Shown here: positions 57,093 to 64,000 of the stretch, one piece after another
How the letters are laid out: each line of letters begins with the position of its first letter
Position numbering within the stretch: position 1 is the stretch's first letter
From: Uloborus plumipes
Lineage: Eukaryota > Arthropoda > Arachnida > Araneae > Uloboridae
Length of the DNA stretch: 64,000 bases
Assembly (NCBI GenBank): GCA_038373865.1
Contig: JAXGGA010001622.1
Coordinates: forward strand, 62,001-126,000
Reading direction: 5' to 3'
Notes under the pieces: generated by a model
What the model was told of the DNA's origin: nothing
What the model saw: the letters and a program-made list of their open reading frames with translations, nothing else
Databases searched by the model: none
Made by a program: the position numbers and the translations under genes

Positions 57093-59185
57093 GGTGGGCC
57101 TTGGTTTTAAATCTTCGAACAACCATTGGTCAAAGACTGTAATGCTTCCGATAGTTCATTTTAATTAAAAATTGGCGAGAGTAGGGTTTCAATAAAGAAC
57201 GTAAAGCTTGTCATTTTTACTTTTCCGCCAACCAAAAGCAGTTACTGCTGTAAATTACATTCCAATATTAAATAATCGTATAGCAAAAATATGTTTGGAG
57301 CACTTTTTTAAAAAAAAAGTTCAATTGATTCGAAAACTTAAGTGTTATACTACACTGCAACGTTTCTTGACAAAAACACCGTGACGTCAGCGTGATGTTA
57401 GCCTATGAAACAAGAGCTAAATAAAACGTCACAGCCTACTTGGCGAATTAGAGGAGATCGCTGACTGCTTGTGAGCTCTTATTGGCTCCCCCGTAGTGAC
57501 GTTCAGTGTCAAGTTAAGTTGCTGTCTAGTAGAGTCACCGAAATTACGTTATTCTTCATAATAACCATGATACAATAAACATAAACAAACTTCAACCAGC
57601 AAACGATAAATTAAAAATTAAATTATCCCACTCAAGATATTAACTGTAATTTATAAATTAACAAATTACAATCTAGTAAAAGAAATGTTGCAGACGATAA
57701 ATTTAGAATGGTTTGCTATTGATAAATGTTGCCCTCTCTTTCGGCCTCGTAAGGTCAAAGAATTATTTCATATTTTATAAAGAATCACATCGCCAAAATG
57801 TCGCTGAACACAAACATGGCACACGTCATTTTCTTCCTTCTCTGCCTATTTTAAGCAATGAACTCGTTTTCTCATTTGATTGATAAGTGCCATCTCTTCA
57901 CGGTTTTATTGTACAGGGTTTGTTGTTAACCATTTCAGAATTTTGAAGAAAGAGTAGGGTGAGCCCCGATGACTCGGAAACGTGAGAGTAAGCCGGGGCC
58001 TTTATCCCCGGGCCGAAACTTCTGATGGGCGGCAAATTCACCCTTATTCAAGGTTTTTGTCGTTGATACTTATTATAAAAACTTAAAGGAAGATGGTTAA
58101 AGACAAAAGTTTTCAGATTTTGCCCCAGTTTGAAAAATGGAAGATACAACATTGGAATCATGTAGTAATGCACGGTCAGAAATTCTTTTGTGACTCGGTA
58201 GATGTCATTGCACTCAATTATGTAAGATCAAAGGCAGCGGTTGTACAAATAAATTACAAATGTTAAAACCTGTTAACAGTTTATTTTAAAAGCAATTTAA
58301 TATTGTTTTCATGCTTTCATTAAACAAGATTTATTATAACAGTATTTAATTTATCGTATTAAAATTGTGTTCTTTATTAATTTTCTATAAGCCGATACCT
58401 TTTGTGACCTGCAAATTACATTTCTAAAATCCCTCGCCTTCTTCTTTCTGATGGTGAAACAGCTCATCACCCATTTATTTTTAATTTTTGCAATTTATTA
58501 CTTGAACTATACCCGTTAAAAAAAATTTATGTCAATCGCGGCTTGTTATTATGTTTTAAAACTCACAGCAGATAGAAATGTTTCATTAAACATTCTTTAA
58601 GAGCATATGTTAAAAATGAGGGCACCTCCAACACAAAAAAATCGACTTGTAGCACGAGTTTTAAGCTTAAACTCACCCAAAAGTCAATTAAATTACCCAC
58701 TCATGCCCATGAGCTGTCAAATCCACTCTGAGGAATTTTAAGTTCTCATCCAGGTAAGCAAAATCGAACACCTGAAAGGAAGCTTGTTCACTCAACCTTT
58801 AATCGCTAACCTAATGCATTCTGTCAGGAGCACTCCTTTCGCTTGGCTGATAATTATTTAGTGACCAAAGGGTTACCACTCGGGTGTACAGGAAAAAAAA
58901 AACTGAATTAGGAGAATGAAATAGTCTTGTTTCCCTTCAATTAAAAGAAGTTAAGTATAGCTTATAATTTGGACGTTGATATTAAACGCAGCAAATTATG
59001 GATGATCCTGATGTTTTCATATAAATAAGAAAAGAAATATAGTTTTATTTTGTATTAGTAGAATTTAAATACATAGAATTCAAAAAAACTATGCAGTTCA
59101 AGATTGTCTAAAAGCGAATGAGAGAAAGAGATACAAACAGATATTGAGCTAGACAGATGAAATAAACATTTTTTTTCGGTATTTG
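57093..59185. other. Gene-free stretch with two GC-richer patches
   Basis: 57360-57560 is GC-richer, holds a perfect TGACGTCA (57382-57389) and an inverted CCAAT box ('attgg', 57481-57485), and could be a promoter-like segment. 57955-58035 contains 'gccggggcctttatccccgg' and several CpGs but no frame. Nothing else is recognised. Confidence 0.35.
57360..57560. promoter_or_regulatory. Candidate promoter-like segment
   Basis: A perfect CRE palindrome, a nearby 'aaaacgtcac' half-site (57424-57433), an inverted CCAAT box and 'agtgacgttcagtg' (57495-57508) cluster in about 200 bp that is less AT-rich than its flanks. No TATA box or downstream coding exon can be tied to it. This is inference from site clustering only. 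Confidence 0.2.
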
Positions 59186-59408
59186 TAAAACAGAGAAAAA
59201 ACAAAGAATCTCGTGAGTGATGAAACAAATAATAAACACGATAAATTACAAAGAAGTTTTACTGTTGTTATAAAATGAAATGCGAATACGTTTTTCGGGT
59301 AACCTCTCCGTTTCAAGAATTATTCCTGTTAACAACTAGGTTTTCTTCCTATCAAACATACGCTTTGTGTAAAAAAGACACATTTACAGATTAATTTCTC
59401 ATTGCCGG
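59186..59408 (+). repeat. Dispersed repeat, copy B
   Basis: Partner of 55830-56050, 3.4 kb downstream in direct orientation, with scattered substitutions and short indels. It may reflect a local segmental duplication, since the copies are close and share orientation. Confidence 0.55.
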
Positions 59409-60149
59409 TGGGCAATATTTTTGAGATGAAAAAAAAATCACGACACATAGCGGCATTTTTCTTTTTGAATTCGTCCACTATATAAACTAGGCTTTCTATA
59501 ACTATCAACAGTTTTTGTTTATGCTGGTAAATTACAATGAACCACAAAGAAACGAAACTTTCTATAAAATATAATCCTATAATAGTTTGAAATAATTGTT
59601 GTTTCACTTTTGCCTGCCGATAACAAAGTTCTGGTTAATAACGCTTTATCATCGGTTAGATTTTCTGATGACGATAAAGCCATGATCTAGCAAATGTTTG
59701 CTATCCTACATAAGAAAATGGGGGTCAGCGGTTTTAGTCTACATTGTCGTTTTTGGCCCTCCCACCTTAATATATTGGTGCTAGAAATGAAAAAGGTGCA
59801 AAAAAGTACTGTCACTTTGAATAGATGTATTCACATAACCCAATGTTTGATATAGCAATAATGATCGTAACAGTAATAATAACAATAATAATAATAACCA
59901 AAAAGCAACTGCCTCAACAAGAATGGAAAAAATACACATAATTTCTGAACAGTTTTAAACTTAAAGAGTTGCAAACTCTTTTTACCTATTTTGATGAAAT
60001 TCAAGTATTTCCTATGCCACAAGATTGTAAGTTTTCCAAATAGTATATTATAGAAAGCTGGATTCTCTTGGCAAAGTTAATAGTTATTTTGTTTATGCAA
60101 CAAAATAAAAGTTTTTCTCGCCTAACCACAATTTTCTTTCATTTCACTG
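59409..60149. other. Gene-free stretch
   Basis: AT-rich; an interrupted TAATAA-type simple repeat lies at 59874-59900. No gene. Confidence 0.4.
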
Positions 60150-60151
60150 TA

Positions 60152-61448
60152 CCGTAAAATGGGGTGAATCGGAACACTTTTCAGCTTTGACTGCAAAAAA
60201 AGCAGTTAAAAGATTTTTTTTTAATTTGATTTTCTGGGTAAAAACTTCGGTCTTGCTTTACTTTTGATATTCTAAGCAAAGACAAAACATTTTGAGCAAT
60301 TATTATTAAAATATATAGGAAATTATGGGTGTTTCGAATCACCCCGCTGATAGGGGTCAATCGGAACACATGTTAAAAATTTTATTTTTTTCCATTTAAC
60401 CTGTAATAGGTCTCACAAACATGAGTAATGTTGATGGGGTAGAATAAGAACAGATAATTACTGTCAAATGAAAGTATAATTTCAATACCAGTAAACGTTT
60501 ATAATTTGTCAAAAATCAAAATAATTTTGAACTTATGAAAAATGAAAAGTAATTTTAAGAAATGCTTTTGAATTGAAATACAAAGATTTAACATGAATGA
60601 AAGTCACTCATGTCGTCCACAAATATGTACTTGTCCTTAAAACTTGCAATTGTGACTTGGCTTAAGTTTTTTCATAGCATCTTCTGGGATGAACTCTGCC
60701 TGTTCTTTAGTTTCTTGAAATCTCTGGGTTTCGGGGATTGTCCTGAAAGATTTTAACGCTTATTCATGACTGTCTGTGTACTGGCCTTTTGCTATATAAA
60801 GTCTATATGACTTTCCCCCGCGTATATTAAGTAAAAAGAAGTCTCCTGGAGAAAAAATATTTTGAAATCTGCAACTTTTTGTCATTCTAAGATCTAGTTG
60901 CTCACGAGAAGGGATAAACAGTAATAAATCCTTGTCCTTGTCTTGAATAGAAGAATTGGGGTTAATATCTTGATTGTTCAGTTTCCTTCAAATAAGTTTG
61001 AATTGGAACAACAGAACAAAGTGTTCCGATTCACCCCGCATTTTTTTTTCCTATGGCATTTTTCAGAATTCTTCATTCTTAAGACACAATTTATAAAAAA
61101 TGTGAATTTTAATGTGGTATTCTGTTGTTCAGATACATGTATAATTGAAACATACCACTCTTAGGTTTAGAATATAAGAAGGTTTGTTCTTGCATGTAGA
61201 CTTGTATGAAGTTTTGCAGTCTATGAAAATGTGATGTTTTCTAGCATTCCACGTAGAGCCTTCCTTAGAAGCCAGTAGCGTTTCCAGATTGACAAAAGTA
61301 ATTTTTTCCTACTTCCTATGATCTTGCCTTTCTAAAAAAAATTTAATGGCGAAAAATACTCAATAGTATATTTCTGAAGAATTTCTTAGTACGGTCGGGA
61401 AGTTTTGTTCCTATTGACGCCGCTGTTCCTATACACCCCATTTTACGG
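60152..61448. mobile_element. 1.30-kb TA-flanked element with reiterated GTGAATCGGAACAC motif
   Basis: The ends 'ccgtaaaatggggtg' and 'caccccattttacgg' are flanked by TA (60150-60151, 61449-61450). The inner end segment 'gtgaatcggaacac' recurs as 'ggtcaatcggaacac' (60356-60370), and inverted as 'gtgtttcgaatcaccccgc' (60329-60347) and 'gtgttccgattcaccccgc' (61021-61039). A further partial copy, 'tgttcctatacacccc', abuts the right end. Non-coding. The layout is the same as 31204-32487 and 38420-41213. Confidence 0.75.
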
Positions 61449-61450
61449 TA

Positions 61451-63527
61451 CTTATTTTCTAAGAATTTTTTTCCAAAAATAATGTGTGAAGTACCTTTGT
61501 AATCCATTTGAAATAAACAAGCTCCTGTCCAGAAAAATTAGCATAATGGTCTTTGCGAACCTCCTCTCTCTAATTAGAGAATGCAGAAACGGAAACAATT
61601 GTCTAATTATCATATGAACTGTAATGAATACCACCAGGAGTTAAATTTTACTTTTAACATAAAATGCAAATGAATAAACTTGACATAGTAGGTTCTTTCT
61701 CAAATACCGTCACAGGTTGCTACCGTCAAAATTATTTTTCCTGAATTGCAAGCACTTGTGCGATTTAGCAAAGTTATTTTAGCAACAGCTCCCACTGGAA
61801 ATTTCTAAAAGTAAAGAACTTTTTTCGAGACTTAAAAAGTAACGAATATGTCTTTTAATTTCGATTCTCAATCTTTCTTTTATTATGGAACAATATTAGA
61901 TAATTCTAGTAATATTACGTCCCCATAAAATACCTCGTATTGCGAAAAATATCGTTTTGAAGTGATATTATTTGCAACAACTGAAAAAAAAAAAAACATT
62001 TTCACTGCTGCAGAACTATTATACTTAACACATTACTGTACTTTAGAACGAAACAGTTGTAAGTAGATCACATTGATATTAAAAGGCTTTCCTTTCGAAC
62101 GATTTCAGCAAATGATGTTAGCTTCACGAACCAAAAGTTAAAATACAAGTAACGGAAAAATTTCTTAATCAGTTGATGTGCAGATTTGATTTACTCTCCA
62201 GATAAAAAAAAATACAAATTGCTTCTTCAACACAAGTTTCAAAGTAAAGAAAAAAGCTCTGCAAGTGGAAAAAAAACAAATTGTTATATTACATCATTTT
62301 TTAATATTTTTCGTAAGATTGCGTAACTTGGTATTTCGGACATCTACACCACCAGTGATAGCCCCCCCCCCCCCCATTCCTCCTCGCACATTTATTCTAT
62401 TACGTGAAATATTACAAGAAATAACTCCGAAAAAAAGAAGAAGAAAAAAAAAAGTGGAAAGTACTGTCATAAATGGGTTTCAATTTCCGTTTCCCGTTTT
62501 ATTCTGCCCATTACAAGAGAAAGTGAACAGTATTTCTGAACAAATATTTTTGAAAGTTCAAATGGAGTCATTTGGCTCCTAAACGTACTTCTTTAAAAAA
62601 AATATTTTAGATGTTGTTCACCACTCTTTTACTCTTTTCATTTTCCAAATGACTCAGTAGCTGAAAATTCAATTTAAGACGAATTCTAAATTTTCATTTT
62701 CCACTGAAAGGTATGTATTCTACAAAAAGATCCCTTTTAGAAAATGAGCCAGTCTTTTGAAACACCACCTCACGCCCTTCATTCCTCCTTCCTTTTGCTT
62801 CAGGAATTTTTATTTTATTCTTGAAAACTTTAAATGCAGTTCGGTAAAAATTGTCAGTATAGGGAAAAATACTTTAATATTTTTCAGTTCACTGGCAGAG
62901 AATTAGAACTAACAGGTAGCACAGCATTTAGCTTGAATGTTTCGAAAAATATAATTTGACGTTATGAGAAAAGAACTAATCTATTTTTATTTATCACAGC
63001 ATGATTTTCAAAATTGCATTCCAGAAAGTTCTCAAGTATCAAAGAGAGAGAGAGAGAAAATTGTTTTGAGATAGACTTGTCAGATATACTCAATAAACAA
63101 GTTGATATTAAATTCAGAAATAGATTGCTGTCTTTAAAGACAACGTTTAAGTTATTGAAATAAATTCAGAGAATTCGGAGTTTGTAATTAACACTAATTG
63201 AATGTAACAAAGAAGCTGTCTATCGTGTTTATTTTATAATATTAAAACTGTAGGGATTTAATTATGTAAGCTAATGTTAAAGTAAAAAACAATAAATAAG
63301 TACATTTAAAAAAAAACTTTGTGCCTAACGAAAAATTGAAGATATAAGACTGTTGATGACAAAATTGCTCTATGAATCAAAACGTACTAACATTATCGAA
63401 CTACTCTTGATAATATGTTTTAATGTGTTGATCTTTGGTAATTATCATTACCGTTCTTCTCCTAACTAAAGAACCGCAAGAGAAGTACAATAATGAAAAA
63501 AGTTAAAATAGATAGCAATCGAATAAG
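61451..63527. other. Gene-free stretch
   Basis: No gene is supported. A C run lies at 62361-62374. The 105-codon frame at 62265-62582 runs through this C tract and a purine tract, and reads as low-complexity Pro and Lys. Confidence 0.4.
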
Positions 63528-64000
63528 CATATTGAGACATGAATCAAATACACTCACAGCTCGATCATAGTATCCTGAGACTGCAGTTTTGTCCTTATAT
63601 GGACTCCTCAGTCAGGAATAGCCAATGATCGAGCTGGAGGCAAAGATCCTCTTATTGTAGCTAAGATTGCCAACAAACTGGTAGATAAAAGGAATTTACC
63701 TTACCAGCCAGCATCCGCAAACCATGGTGCTGCTCAACTCGAAATTTCAAGGCTAAAGCTGAGCAATATGCAATGAGTTACCGCCCATAATCCTTTTATC
63801 TACCAGTTTATTGGAAATCTTAGCTACAATAAGAGGATCTTTGTCTCCAGCTCGATAATTGGCTATTCCTGACTGAGGAGTCCATAATAAGGACAAAACT
63901 GCAGTCTCAGAATAATATGATCGAGCTGTAAGTGTATTTGCTTCAGTTCTGCCTCAGCCCTGGCTTATGGGCGGTAACTCATTGCATATTGAGACATGTT
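63528..64000. repeat. Compound palindrome at the window end, probably truncated
   Basis: Arms at about 63549-63693 and 63806-63943 are inverted copies, sharing 'gagactgcagttttgtcc', 'ggactcctcagtcaggaata' and 'tagctaagatt'. A second inverted pair overlaps: 'gcaatatgcaatgagttacc' (63764) and 'ggtaactcattgcatattg' (63973). 'gcatattgagacatg' occurs in direct orientation at both edges (63528 and 63985). The structure suggests a foldback element or a dispersed repeat joined head to head. It may continue past base 64000. Non-coding. Confidence 0.65.

Noticed and set aside
55700..59607. Similar minus-strand peptides (containing NEKLICK and TQSVCLIG) in two frames, 55700-56053 and 59329-59607.
   Set aside because: Both come from a dispersed repeat; indels between the copies shift the frame after about 30 residues, so there is no sign of coding constraint.
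62265..62582. A 105-codon plus-strand frame with Pro- and Lys-rich runs.
   Set aside because: It is produced by a C homopolymer and a purine tract; no domain.

Overview
This is an AT-rich, non-coding eukaryotic window, most like the genome of an arthropod. An arachnid, possibly a spider, is my best guess. The reasons are the lack of long open reading frames, the density of short inverted-repeat DNA transposons (TA, TTAA and 8-bp target sites), a tRNA-derived SINE and a decayed Tc1-like transposase. The assignment rests on overall character and is not proven. No intact protein-coding gene, rRNA or functional tRNA was found. I could not identify a host exon on either strand, so the window is intergenic or deep inside an intron.

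Layout. 1-3.9 kb: a dispersed AT-rich repeat, a pogo-like MITE, a small hairpin and an inverted-repeat element with a repeated GGCCACT motif. 3.9-6.3 kb: a 2.36-kb element with very long inverted repeats, an 8-bp target-site duplication and a broken coding region for a protein family I recognise but cannot name. 6.4-9.4 kb: two TTAA-flanked MITEs, a tandem array and a 233-bp MITE. 12.0-14.1 kb: a TTAA MITE beside a 1.56-kb foldback element with Tc1-type tips. 14.5-17.5 kb: a 3.0-kb palindrome whose interior holds 11 copies of a ~170-bp unit, eight of them carrying a perfect TGACGTCA. 21.3-23.4 kb: a SINE invaded near its head by a MITE, then a hAT-like MITE nested in a pogo-like MITE. 24.9-26.6 kb: an inverted-repeat element with a reiterated 13-bp motif. 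28.3-29.8 kb: a complete-length but dead Tc1-like transposon.

31.2-33.3 kb: two more inverted-repeat elements with reiterated motifs. 35.2 kb: a second copy of the hAT-like MITE with a perfect 8-bp duplication. 38.4-41.2 kb: a decayed pogo/Tigger-like transposon with recognisable DDE-domain and C-terminal zinc-finger remnants. 42-45 kb: a dispersed repeat, a TTAA MITE and a 0.79-kb element whose inverted partner lies at 56.3-57.1 kb. 48.0 kb: a 30-bp minisatellite. 52.0-53.0 kb: a pogo-like MITE and the inverted partner of the 6.4-kb MITE. 60.2-61.4 kb: another TA-flanked element with reiterated motifs. The window ends in a compound palindrome that probably continues past base 64000.

How the parts relate. 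There is no operon-like or gene-level organisation. The common theme is non-autonomous DNA transposons. Five elements (24.9, 31.2, 32.7, 38.4 and 60.2 kb) share one design: the inner part of the terminal repeat recurs further inside the element. The 38.4-kb member carries pogo transposase remains, which suggests that at least the TA-flanked members were moved by pogo-type enzymes.
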